In this document: one piece after another, positions 25,701 to 35,389 of the stretch
Position numbering within the stretch: the stretch's first letter is position 1
Layout of the letters: each line of letters opens with the position of its first letter
Source: Daucus carota subsp. sativus
Lineage: Eukaryota; Streptophyta; Magnoliopsida; Apiales; Apiaceae
Length of the DNA stretch: 64,000 bases
Assembly (NCBI RefSeq): GCF_001625215.2
Contig: NC_030383.2
Location: 5,778,779-5,842,778, forward strand
Direction of reading: 5' to 3'
The notes under the pieces: model-generated
Databases searched by the model: none
Told to the model about the DNA's origin: nothing
Seen by the model: the letters and a program-made list of their open reading frames with translations, nothing else
Position numbers and translations under genes: made by a program

Positions 25701-28475
25701 ACGAGCAATACGCACCTAAAAGCATAGACACTCTTGTAAATTCTACAGATGGTAATATATCTACAGCAGTTTCATGTCTGCTTCATCATGTCATGGTAAG
25801 AAATATCTAATTTCTGTCTGACATGATTTACGGAAAAAGTTAACAATTAAGTACCCTTTATACCTGATACAATTCAATCAAATCTAAAGATACCTTAACT
25901 TATTATAATTGGAAACAACAGATTATCCATCCAAATATCCATTTTATCTTACACAGACGACTCGACGAGCATATATAAATTGTAAACCAAAACTTTACAT
26001 TCTTTTCCACAAGTAAACATATGTGTGTGTGTGCGCGCGCGCCTTCCAATCCTAATATTATTACAGTGGTACACCCACTTAATTCCCCATCAAACTTAAC
26101 CTTCATCAAACAACAAAATAATAAACCTCTGACTTTCAAATATTAACCCCATAAAAGTAGCAGCCAAAATCTAGCTCAAGAACAGAACAATCAGTCAAGT
26201 ATAAAATTATTATCTGCTTTACACATTCTACTTACATGACTTGAACAAAAGTTTTTAATCTCTTATTTGTTAGAATGATGCCTTACATGCAACTAAATCA
26301 TGTTTCTCAAAAATCGGCCGAAACGGAAGTAAAAAGACTTCTAGCCTAATAATATTAGCAACAAAGGCATGTATCTCAACATTTTTCTTATTTCTCCATT
26401 ATTCCTTGTGATAAGATGAATTCAGACGCCTCGCACCTAGAAACAACCCAATGAACTTATGAAATAATTTTCAATGAGAATATAAGAACTACAAAATGTC
26501 ATTTTGGGGAGGACAAATCCAGGCGGGTAACTCTCATATTTGTTATTTACAAACAAACACATGTTGACACTCGTTGACACTTTCAAAATCTAGAGAACTA
26601 GTCACAGTTCACATTCAGTTATGTACACCTGCATCATCTCCTTATAGTGACAAATAGAATAAAGCATACTGATGCTAAATATGTAATCAAGCAAAGTGAC
26701 AACTGTTACTATTATTCCAACTATATAATAAATACAACCAACAGTTCTTGCTTATACTCCCTCCGTCCCATGTGGTTGTTTACGTATACTGTTTGCACGC
26801 ATTTTGAGGCTCTTATAAAGTATAGTTCTATAATGTCTTTTTAATTTTTTCTTTTTTTAATAAAAGTTTAAACTTTTATTTAGGGAATTTTTTTTAAAAA
26901 AGATATTATGAAACTATACTTTACAGGAGCCTTAATATGCGTGCCAAAAAGTAACGTAAAGAATCTGCTGGGACAGAGGGAGTAGATAACAGGTAAACAA
27001 GTTTAGCGAATTTCTATCTTCAGATCAATTTAAGTCAACTTGAAGAAGTAGTTTGCACATGCCTGAGTTCAACTAATAATGGTGATATAATAAACAATTT
27101 AAAACGACGTTAGGAGGATTTCACCACGAAATTTCATTTCAAGCTGCAATTATGTTCAAGTTCCTACTCAACAATTCAAACAGATAAACTGACACAATAT
27201 GATTTTGAGTGCACTATCTATTACCTCAACACCTGCACCTCGATGATAATCCATTGCCAAAGTCTCAGCTGTTCGTTTGCCTTCATCATAGCAACTCCTT
27301 ACACCTAATTTTTAAAGCATTATAAACATAAACAAATAAAACAGAAACACTAACTATCCACTAACGAAATTTGAGGTAAGCATTATTCACCTATTGGATT
27401 GACATTTCCCCAATAAGTCTCTTTTTGGGGATGCTCAAGCGGATCACCATAAACCTCACTCGTGCTTGTGAGCAAAAACTTTGCGCCAATTCTCTTGGCG
27501 AGCCCCAACATGTTCAAGGTACCCATAACATTTGTCTTGTACTCGGTGGTCAAGGATATCACACACAATTGAAAAGTTACGAAACTATAACACATCATAT
27601 ATCAAAGCAACAATCACATATACACAATACACAATACACATACATGCATACAGGGTGAGGCTCAAATAATAACAAAAAATTGCTGACAATAGCAGTACCA
27701 AATGTTATGCAATTCATTCAAGGTTGCTATGTAATAACTCATTTCATGTTCTAAATTAAACCAAACCCTATATACAATATAAACCATTAAACACAATATA
27801 AGCATTCATCGACAAAAAGGATATAATAGTCTTGACAGGATTATACTTGTAATGAACTGGAGAAGCGGGACAAGCCAAATGATAGATCTGATCAACCTCC
27901 AACAGAATCGGCTCAACAACATCATGCCTAATCATCTCAAACCTAGGATTCCCAAAATGATGCATCACATTATCCTTCCGTCCCGTAAAGAAATTATCAA
28001 TAACAATCACATCATCGCCTCGCGCAATCAGCTTATCCACCAAATGACTCCCCACAAACCCCGCCCCGCCCGTAACCACAATCCTCATCCTCTTCCTCCC
28101 AATCCCCACCGGAATCCTCCCATTCCGCTGCTGCTGCATCATCATCCCCGCCGTGCTCCTCGGATACGTCTTTCGACTCGGCAACGCCTCACGGTCGAAC
28201 AACGAGACCGATTTCGGCAGCGACGCCGCGGAGCCGGCATCGGAGGGCGTGAAAGTGGATAAATTGGGCTGAATTATGAAGAATGTGGAGCCGATTAAGA
28301 TGCCTAAAAGGATGAAAAGGAGACGCTGCTCTTTGAAGATGTAATTGATGGAGCGGGGGATCGATCGGTGGTGTTTTAGGGCTTTTGGCGAGTAGGAAGA
28401 AGCGTGATCGCCTGAGGATAACTGTTCTTCATCGCGTCTGTAAGCTAAGCTTGATTGCTTGTGTAATTGCTTCAT
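22791..28475 (-). CDS. UXS: UDP-glucuronate decarboxylase (UDP-xylose synthase), membrane type
   Basis: Seven exons: 28,475-27,825; 27,538-27,391; 27,304-27,225; 25,715-25,632; 25,541-25,467; 23,229-23,137; 23,000-22,791. They give 446 residues. The enzyme converts UDP-glucuronate to UDP-xylose, the donor for xylan and xyloglucan; membrane forms act in the Golgi. A short cytosolic N terminus is followed by one membrane helix near residues 50-70 ([17 protein letters not shown]). Then comes the short-chain dehydrogenase fold with NAD-binding [25 protein letters not shown], and the catalytic Tyr-Lys pair in [26 protein letters not shown] and [16 protein letters not shown] follow. The length matches the plant membrane-bound group. 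Intron 1 has AT-AC ends rather than GT-AG; intron 5 carries a Helitron. Confidence 0.96.
24181..24766 (-). mobile_element. short non-autonomous Helitron in UXS intron 5
   Basis: On the minus strand it starts TCTATACTATACTATTAAAA (from 24,766) and ends with a hairpin ACCCGTGC-N9-GCACGGGT, ten bases and then CTAG (24,184-24,181). It is inserted precisely between A (24,767) and T (24,180), the Helitron target. 586 bp with no coding capacity. Confidence 0.82.
26022..26042. repeat. (TG)n(CG)n microsatellite
   Basis: A run of TGTGTGTGTG followed by CGCGCGCGC lies in UXS intron 3. Confidence 0.8.
26757..26982. mobile_element. Stowaway-like MITE in UXS intron 3
   Basis: CTCCCTCCGTCCCATGTGGT and GCTGGGACAGAGGGAG ends, flanked by TA (26,755-26,756 and 26,983-26,984). 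Subterminal TTTACGT and ACGTAAA mirror each other. Confidence 0.8.
27539..27824 (-). other. U12-type AT-AC intron of UXS
   Basis: On the minus strand the intron begins ATATCCTTTT right after codons AAG ACT ATT and ends GAGTAC right before AAG ACA AAT. A branch-site match ATCCTTGAC has its adenosine at 27,550, 11 bases from the 3' end. These are the consensus signals of minor-spliceosome AT-AC introns. Splicing here restores [12 protein letters not shown], the expected protein; no GT-AG pair does. Confidence 0.9.
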
Positions 28476-29102
28476 CTGAGATGTCGAATATATCGATTCA
28501 ATTCGATTCAGATGATTTCATATGAATTTGTTTGTTTTGATTGTTATATGTGAAGAATGGAGCAGTTAATTGTTGGTTTTGTTGTTGTTGTGGGTTAATA
28601 TTTTTCAGGTGAAATTAAATAACAAGGAGATGGTGGGTGAGGATGAAGATTTGATGAATGAGATGCAGATCTGGCTTGTCCGATTGGGCCAACTTTGACG
28701 CTCGTTTGTGTGTTACTTGGTTTTTACAGTTAATGATCAAAAAAATCAGTATAGTTCTTTCAAAAAAAAATAAATAAAATTCAGTATAGTCAGCACGGCC
28801 GAATAAAATATAGTGCAATAAGATTTATTTAAAAAAATTGAACTAACGATAAGATTATTAATATATTAAACATACTCCATCCGTTTGATATATTAGCCCC
28901 ATAATTTTTTTACACGTATATTTAAGAGTTTTGATCATTTATTTAAAAATATTATCTTGATTTTTTTGTAATAAAAACATTAGTCACAAATTGAAAATTT
29001 AAAAATGATATTTTAAAATGTACGGTTAAAATTTCTATAAATACATTAAAAAATTCGAGAGATTAATATATTTAAATAGAAAAAATATTTTATTTTATTT
29101 TT
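28476..29102. other. UXS promoter region and flank
   Basis: Upstream of the UXS start. A partial Stowaway-like left end (CTCCATCCGTTTG) begins near 28,873 without a clear right end. The LINE at 29,103 is inserted about 630 bp upstream of the UXS ATG. Confidence 0.45.
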
Positions 29103-31562
29103 GTGCCTGGGCGTAGCATTACAGATAATGTTTTAATAGCTTTTGAGGTTATCCACCATATGAAGAGAAAGAATAAGGGTCAAGAAGGAGAAGTGGCGCT
29201 TAAACTCGATATAAGTAAGGCTTATGATCGAGTGGATTGGTCATATCTAAGACACAGAATGGAGGAAATGGGGTTCGATCAAAAATGGGTACGGTGGATG
29301 TTGTTATGTGTTACGACAGTGGAATATAAGGTGTGTGTAAATGGCACTCTGGTGGGTCCTATCTTACCTGGACGGGGATTGCGACAAGGCGATCCTCTTT
29401 CACCCTATCTGTTCTTGTTGTGCGTTGAAGGATTATCTAATGCTCTCAAAGAAGCAGCATCTAACAATGAGATTCATGGATGTAAGGTCAGTACGAATGC
29501 GCCAGCTATCACTCATTTATTATTTGCTGACGATAGTTTTCTTTTTTTCAAAGCGAATATGGCTGAAGTACATGCTATCAAGAATGTGTTGAATTCTTAC
29601 GAGAGGCTATCAGGACAAGCAGTGAATTATCAAAAATCGGGCATCTTCTTTAGTGCAAATGTTCGAAGAGATAAGCAACAGGAGATTATGGATGTTATGG
29701 CGGTCAGCAATGATATTCGGGAAAGCAAGTACTTGGGCTTACCTTCGCTGGTTGGGAGATCGAAGAAAAGGGTTTTCAATTTTCTGAAGGAAAGGCTATG
29801 GAAACGTGTTCAAGGTTGGTGCAATAAGTTACTCTCTAAAGCTGGCAAAACAGTCCTTATTAAAAGTGTTGCACAATCTATACCGTCGTATAGTATGTCT
29901 TGTTTTCTTATCCCCAAGTCACTTTGTCAAGAAATGGAAAGAATGATGAATAGCTACTGGTGGACTAACAACAGCAGCGTTAAGAAAGGGGTCAAATGGA
30001 TATCTTGGGACAAGATGTGTGTGGCCAAGTGTAATGGAGGGTTGGGGTTCAGATCTCTACACGGTTTCAACCTGTCTCTTCTCGGGAAGCACATCTGGAA
30101 TTTCTTATGTAATCCAATGTCTTTGGTCGCCAGAATTTTTAAAGCTAAGTACTTCCAGGATTGTAATATTCTGCAAGCAAAGAAAGGGTCTGGGGGGAGT
30201 TTTATATGGTCTGGTATATGGGAGGCTAAAGAGTATATGCGCACCGGCTATAGATGGGTTCTGGGAGATGGGAAGAATATTAATATTTTTCAAGATTCTT
30301 GGTTGCGAGGCAAAAGGAACTATAAGGTCGAAGATCATCCTAGAAACAATGTCAGAAATGATAAAGTTTGTGAATACTTCCGTCCAAACATTAGAGAATG
30401 GGACGTGACAAAAGTGGAACAAAATTTTCATTCTGATGACGTTAAATGCATTCTTCAGACGTGCATTCCTCAAAATGAAGTATCAGATAGAATTGCTTGG
30501 AGCTTGTCAAGTAATGGTAAATATTCTGTCAAGTCTGGTTATAGGCACTGGCAGGACAATGAGACTCGAATGGGGCAAAATAGTGCAGTGAGAGGTTGGA
30601 ATAGAATTTGGAAAATGGAGATCCCACATAAGTCAAGAATTTTTCTCTGGAGGTTCTGCAAAAATAATATTCCTTTGAGTTACTTGTTACGCAGCAAGGG
30701 TGTTCACATTCCAATCACTTGTCCAATGTGTAAAAGAGATATTGAGCATGTCATGCACCTCTTTTTTGACTGTGTTTTTGCGAAAAAGTGTTGGCAGAAG
30801 GCTGGTCTAAGTTATGACACGAGTGTCGTAGAATATGCAACGGATTGGCTTCTGGACAAGTTGAGCACAGAGACAATGGATAGATTGATCACTATTACGA
30901 AGGTATTAACAGGAATTTGGTTTGCACGAAACAAAAAAATCTGGGAGAATAAGGAAATAGAGGCGAGTTTAATTTTGGAGATGAGCTCAAAACAGATTAA
31001 AGATTGGCAGGATGCAAACAAGAAAACACAACAATTTGTGGTACATTCAAATTCTGAGGTTACCAATATGGATGAGTGGAAACCGCCTATGACTGGATGG
31101 GTGAAACTAAATGTAGATGCATCAATTAAAGAGGGTGATCCAGCTTTTGCGGTTGGATTAGTCATCAGGAATGAACATGGTCAATTTATGATGGGAAGAA
31201 ATCGGAGGATTGCAGGACAAGTAAGTGTGATTGAAGCAGAAGCATATGGTGTTTTGGAAGCTCTCCACTGGGTACAAGAGATGCATCTCAAACAAGTAGT
31301 TATTGAAAGTGATTCTAGTCTGGTCATTCATGCACTTAAACAACATTCTGAGTACTTTGTGGAAGTTGGTAACATACTGGAAGATTGCTTTAGAATTATG
31401 CAGAGTCGTAGTGATGTGGAGTTTAGTCATGTTAAGAAGCACGCAAACAGGGTAGCTCATAATTTAGCTAGAATCCCCTGTTTGACAGGTTGCTATAATG
31501 TGTTTATATCTCCTCCATATTGTGTGTTGGAGATTTTACTGTATGATCATCTTTCTCATTAA
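29103..31562 (+). CDS. LINE reverse transcriptase / RNase H, C-terminal part
   Basis: An 819-codon open frame with no internal stop. It starts at PGRSITDNVLIAFEVIHHM, inside the RT domain. It holds LKLDISKAYDRVDW (catalytic Asp region), GLRQGDPLSPYLFLLC and LLFADDSFLFF (the xADD catalytic motif). Next comes the zf-RVT region with CPMCKRDIEHVMHLFFDC, and last an RNase H-like domain beginning WVKLNVDASIKEG with IEAEAYGVLEAL and ESDSSLVIHAL. The ATG in use is not the native start. The undamaged frame suggests a young insertion, but it cannot mobilise itself without the endonuclease part. Confidence 0.85.
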   Translation: MPGRSITDNVLIAFEVIHHMKRKNKGQEGEVALKLDISKAYDRVDWSYLRHRMEEMGFDQKWVRWMLLCVTTVEYKVCVNGTLVGPILPGRGLRQGDPLSPYLFLLCVEGLSNALKEAASNNEIHGCKVSTNAPAITHLLFADDSFLFFKANMAEVHAIKNVLNSYERLSGQAVNYQKSGIFFSANVRRDKQQEIMDVMAVSNDIRESKYLGLPSLVGRSKKRVFNFLKERLWKRVQGWCNKLLSKAGKTVLIKSVAQSIPSYSMSCFLIPKSLCQEMERMMNSYWWTNNSSVKKGVKWISWDKMCVAKCNGGLGFRSLHGFNLSLLGKHIWNFLCNPMSLVARIFKAKYFQDCNILQAKKGSGGSFIWSGIWEAKEYMRTGYRWVLGDGKNINIFQDSWLRGKRNYKVEDHPRNNVRNDKVCEYFRPNIREWDVTKVEQNFHSDDVKCILQTCIPQNEVSDRIAWSLSSNGKYSVKSGYRHWQDNETRMGQNSAVRGWNRIWKMEIPHKSRIFLWRFCKNNIPLSYLLRSKGVHIPITCPMCKRDIEHVMHLFFDCVFAKKCWQKAGLSYDTSVVEYATDWLLDKLSTETMDRLITITKVLTGIWFARNKKIWENKEIEASLILEMSSKQIKDWQDANKKTQQFVVHSNSEVTNMDEWKPPMTGWVKLNVDASIKEGDPAFAVGLVIRNEHGQFMMGRNRRIAGQVSVIEAEAYGVLEALHWVQEMHLKQVVIESDSSLVIHALKQHSEYFVEVGNILEDCFRIMQSRSDVEFSHVKKHANRVAHNLARIPCLTGCYNVFISPPYCVLEILLYDHLSH

Positions 31563-31594
31563 TGAAATTTCTTTTGCTCTCAAAAAAAAAAAAA
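29103..31594 (+). mobile_element. 5'-truncated LINE (L1-type) retrotransposon
   Basis: Coding sequence begins abruptly inside the reverse transcriptase domain. The 3' end is a short UTR and a pure A-run (31,582-31,594). Loss of the endonuclease and upstream RT parts is the usual 5' truncation of LINE insertions. No unambiguous target duplication was found. Confidence 0.85.
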
Positions 31595-31599
31595 TAATA

Positions 31600-32087
31600 G
31601 ACAAATACGTATAGAATATGGGTCAGTTGGCCACCGCCATTTTAAAAAAAATAAGACCTTACTTTTTTCTACGAAAAATATATACTTTCTTTTTTTGATT
31701 ATATATGTATAAACTTGTTTTAGAACAAGGTAGAGTTTCATGTATTTTTCATAAGTCTTAAATAAATAAAATAGGAGCAAGGCCGCTTCTTGATTAGAAA
31801 TAAATTCTTTGCTTTGAAAAATAAATTTAATTATAAAAATAAGACTTATTTTGAACAAAGGTAGAATTTTATAATTTTTCTAGAAACAAGTTCTTATTTC
31901 TAAAAAAACTTTAGCCAAAAAGCACAAAAGTGATTATGAGAATATGAGCACACGTTTGAGATAAAATCAGAGGTGGCGGTGATCCAGAAGTTTGACCATT
32001 TCAATCCATCAGTGTTTGATAGTTAGCGAATTCAAGAGATTTTGAGTTCAAAAGGTTAATTTTTAAAAACTACTTTGAGGAGTTTTA
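31600..32087. other. intergenic AT-rich stretch
   Basis: Between the LINE and the nested transposon block. A/T-rich with AATAAGACTTA-like patches. No gene or RNA seen. Confidence 0.5.
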
Positions 32088-32104
32088 GAGCATCCGCAAC
32101 GGAG

Positions 32105-32180
32105 GCCCAAATCATGCATCGATCCACGTAAAGAGGACATGTGCCCAAATCATGCATCGATCCACGTAAAGAGGACATGG
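32105..32180. repeat. 38-bp tandem duplication
   Basis: GCCCAAATCATGCATCGATC...GAGGACATG occurs at 32,105-32,142 and 32,143-32,180. Confidence 0.85.
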
Positions 32181-32231
32181 TCAGAAAATAGCATTGGAGT
32201 AATATGAAAAAAGTGTCCAGGCCCTCTACGG

Positions 32232-33579
32232 CAGAGCAGGCCATTCGGGCGGGCCGGGGCGGTTCGGGCCGGTTCAGACGGTTTCCGGACCGTCACTGGT
32301 GGAACCGTAACCGGCCCGTCTAGGTTGGCGGTCCGGTCCGGGCCGGGCTGAAGAAATTGGAAACCGGAACCGTGTTATACGGATTGTACGGGTTTGGCGG
32401 TTAAGCGGGTTAAACGGTTCGAGGCGGGTCGCGGTTGATAGAATATATTTTTATATATATTCTATATGATTTTATTCTCATATTTAATTATATTTTGCAT
32501 TGATTTGGACATTTATTTAATATATTTTCATGTTTTATTGTAGGGAATAAAGAATTCCAAGTTGAGAAGGATTTGAAGCTAAAATAGTTATTTTATAGCT
32601 AAATTCTAAGGAAATTCGGATTTATTGGGTTTAACCCGATTTCTGCACTGTTTGGGTCATAACTTGAGTTCCGGATGTCAGAATTGGACGATCTTATAGC
32701 CCACGCAAAGCCCTTGAAAGTTTCTTTAATTCAGAAGTGGTCCAAGAAGCAAAGTCCAATTGTAAAGGCCCGAAAACTGAACAGAAAAGAAAGCTGCGAA
32801 TTTTGATACAGAATCCTACTTGGTTTTGGATTTCTATTTGTATATTAGTTTTAAGAACAAAGTTCCATGTAGTCCACATATTTACCGTAGTACCGTAGAC
32901 CACGTATGTTCTGCAACTATAGAATGACATAAAAACATTGCAAAATGTGTTGTTTTGCAAATCATATTCTATAAACATCATTATTTTGTTAAAAATTTTG
33001 ACAATCCTAAACATTCTACAAGTTAAATAGTGAAAAACACATTATTCTGCAAAACATGTTAAGTTTGCAGAACATATTTACATATTACAGAACATATATG
33101 TTCTACTTGTCGAACATAAATGATTTTCAATATTTTTCATGAAATAGTGATATTTATAGAATGTATTTCACAAAATAACAAGTTTCATACATTTTGCAAT
33201 GTTTTTATGTCATTCTATAGTTACAGAACATACGTGGTCTATGGTACTACAGTAAATATGTGGACTACATGGAACTTAACTCTTAGTTTTAAATATTAAA
33301 AGACATATATTATTAGAGATAGGATTAGTTTTTAATCATTATATACTATTAGATTAGAATTAGATTAGTATTTATTAGGTTTTGGGTTGGAACGGTTTTG
33401 GCGTGCCGGTTTTTGGCGGTTTGCGAATCGAAGATCTTGAACCCGTAAGCGGCTCGTCGGCAACCATGGTTCATGCCGGTTCGTGCCGGTTTCGAACCGG
33501 AACGTGAAAATACGGGCTAAATGACGGTTCGGTTCGGTTCGGTTCGGGCCGAGCCAAACCGCCCGAATGGCCGGCTCTA
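32232..33579. mobile_element. non-autonomous hAT element
   Basis: Begins CAGAGCAGGCCATTCGGGC and ends GCCCGAATGGCCGGCTCTA, inverted repeats with few mismatches. It is flanked by a perfect 8-bp duplication CTCTACGG (32,224-32,231 and 33,580-33,587), the hAT signature. The arms are GC-rich CGGTTCGG-type repeats. The interior includes LTR-like non-coding sequence (32,540-32,820) and a further nested element at 32,855-33,282. No transposase. Confidence 0.85.
32855..33282. mobile_element. Mutator-like MITE with about 82-bp inverted arms
   Basis: Arms starting AAGTTCCATGTAGTCCACAT (left) and ending ATGTGGACTACATGGAACTT (right) are inverted copies over about 82 bp with only a few mismatches. The direct repeat TTAGTTTTAA flanks it (32,845-32,854 and 33,283-33,292). 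Long TIRs and a 9-10 bp duplication fit Mutator-like elements. 428 bp, inside the hAT element. Confidence 0.8.
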
Positions 33580-34145
33580 CTCTACGGTGTCCCCGGCCAC
33601 TTCGATCAGTACTGTAGTTTTTATATTATTTTATTAACATCTCAACTGAAACAAGCTGTGGTATATGTGGAGCTGGTCCCACTCAAATGGAAGAAGTGTC
33701 CTCGCCGATGGAGTACAGAAACCACTTACCATCTTCTGCTTATGTGGCATGATATTGGGTCCCAAAAAATGAGGTAAACGGGCTCCCGCTGTGGATGCTC
33801 TTAGAGCCCATTTGTTTTGATCTGAATGAATGCTGAATGAGGTTAACTGTCTGATCCGGGTGATTCATCTCATTTGGAAAGTTTTTCTTTTAGCGCTGAG
33901 CGAATCAATTACTGCTGAGTCATTCTTTCCTCAAATCATGAATTATCAGTTCAGCGGTTCCTAAAACCTATAGCCACCTGCTTTTGGTGCAGCCATGTAT
34001 ACTATAGTGATTTTTTTTAATAATTTATAAATTAGTTATTTTTTAAACATAATGTTCATGAAGTCATTGAAATTATTTTTCATTATTTGTTAATTTATTT
34101 GATAAGTCTTTTTTTATCTAATAATTATTATTTCTATATAATAGC

Positions 34146-34146
<1 letters not shown>

Positions 34147-34210
<64 letters not shown>
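34147..34210. repeat. (AAT)n microsatellite
   Basis: About 21 uninterrupted AAT/TAA units. Confidence 0.95.
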
Positions 34211-35389
34211 TGAAGGACCCGTTAAAAAACAGTTGAATGACATTTATACATAAGTTCAAACAAATTTATCTATTTAAATAATAAAATTATGGAAAAAACA
34301 TCATTCAGATACTATTAAAATTTATCTGTCATATAATATTTAAGGAAATTATCAGATATACCGGGTTTTAACCTTTTAATTGCAAACTTACTACTTCACT
34401 AAATCAATTGCAGATTTACGGTTTTAGTAGGCAAAAAGAGTTTTGATTGCATTAATACGGTACTTCCGTTCCTCTCCCCCATTTACTCTCTTAGTCTCTC
34501 TTCTCCCACCCTCTCCTCGTATCCCCATTTGTCTCCATCTTTCAACACATTGTCCACCACCAGATCCAACAGCATATCCGCCGCACACCATCAGATCTGC
34601 CGCCATCTTGAGTGGCTCCGGCGACACCGAGTCTCCATCTCCACTCAATCCCTAACCCTAACCTCCTTTTCTCCTTCTCCTCCACATCCTTCATCAAATC
34701 TGTCGCCGTCTCTGGCAGCTCCGACGACGACGGATTCCCTCAACCACGGCAGTGCGATCGCCGGAGAGAAATAATGTCACGAAGACTAGAAGGAGAGATA
34801 AATATTTGAGTTGATTTTTTATTATTTGAGTTGCTTTTGTTGATTTTTTTGGTTGCAATACTTGTTGATTTTGCTTTTGTGATTGTTATTGTTATCGGCC
34901 CCGCAGGGGCATTCGTTTTTAGCCATTTGCAACTAGTTGCAACTTATTACGCAACTACACGTAATTTTTAAAAGATTTTTTCAAAGTTGCTCAAATCTAT
35001 TATTAAATATTGATAGGTCCCACCACTTTATCCACTTTTCAACTACACCCACTTTACCTACTTTTAAACTACACCGTGAAAGTCAAACCAGCTCACATAA
35101 AATCGTAGAGAGGGAATAGTTATTTAGAAAACAGTTTATCAGAAAAACCTTAATTCACTTCGCTTTCAAAAAATTTATTTCAATCTGCCGATCAAAATTT
35201 AATTCAATCAGCTAACCGTTATTTCCGGACTATGCCAAAGATATTTATTACTTAATATGCTACCAGGATTGTGGAAGTCGCCGGAAAATCCGGGGGATAA
35301 AATCGGTTGATTAGGTCTGGCGGCAGGAAGGCCGTCATTATTGGGCCAGAGACTTGGGCGACAGCGAAAACGTTGTTGAAATTGAAAAT
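34211..35389. other. intergenic stretch with CT-rich leader-like block
   Basis: 34,460-34,770 is C- and T-rich with overlapping open frames in two phases (60-81 codons) and CCTAACCCTAACC at about 34,651. It looks like a 5' UTR or decayed first exon, but I cannot assign a product. A short hairpin GCCCC-GCA-GGGGC lies near 34,900. Confidence 0.35.

Larger units (their letters stand above)
32088..33800. mobile_element. Tourist-like MITE interrupted by a hAT element
   Basis: Outer ends GAGCATCCGCAACGGAGGCC and GGGCTCCCGCTGTGGATGCT are inverted repeats flanked by TTA (32,085-32,087 and 33,801-33,803), as for Harbinger-type MITEs. The hAT element and one copy of its target site add 1,356 bp; without them the element is 357 bp. 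A 38-bp tandem duplication lies in its left arm. Confidence 0.7.

Noticed and set aside
27852..28262. Plus-strand 136-codon frame rich in H, P and R
   Set aside because: Antisense to UXS exon 1, driven by codon composition.
28873..29090. Another Stowaway-like MITE next to the LINE
   Set aside because: Only the left end (CTCCATCCGTTTG) is visible; no matching right end or TA pair was found.
34650..34664. CCCTAACCCTAACC telomere-like motif
   Set aside because: Only two units, inside a CT-rich block; this is the common short telo-box or chance, not a telomeric array.
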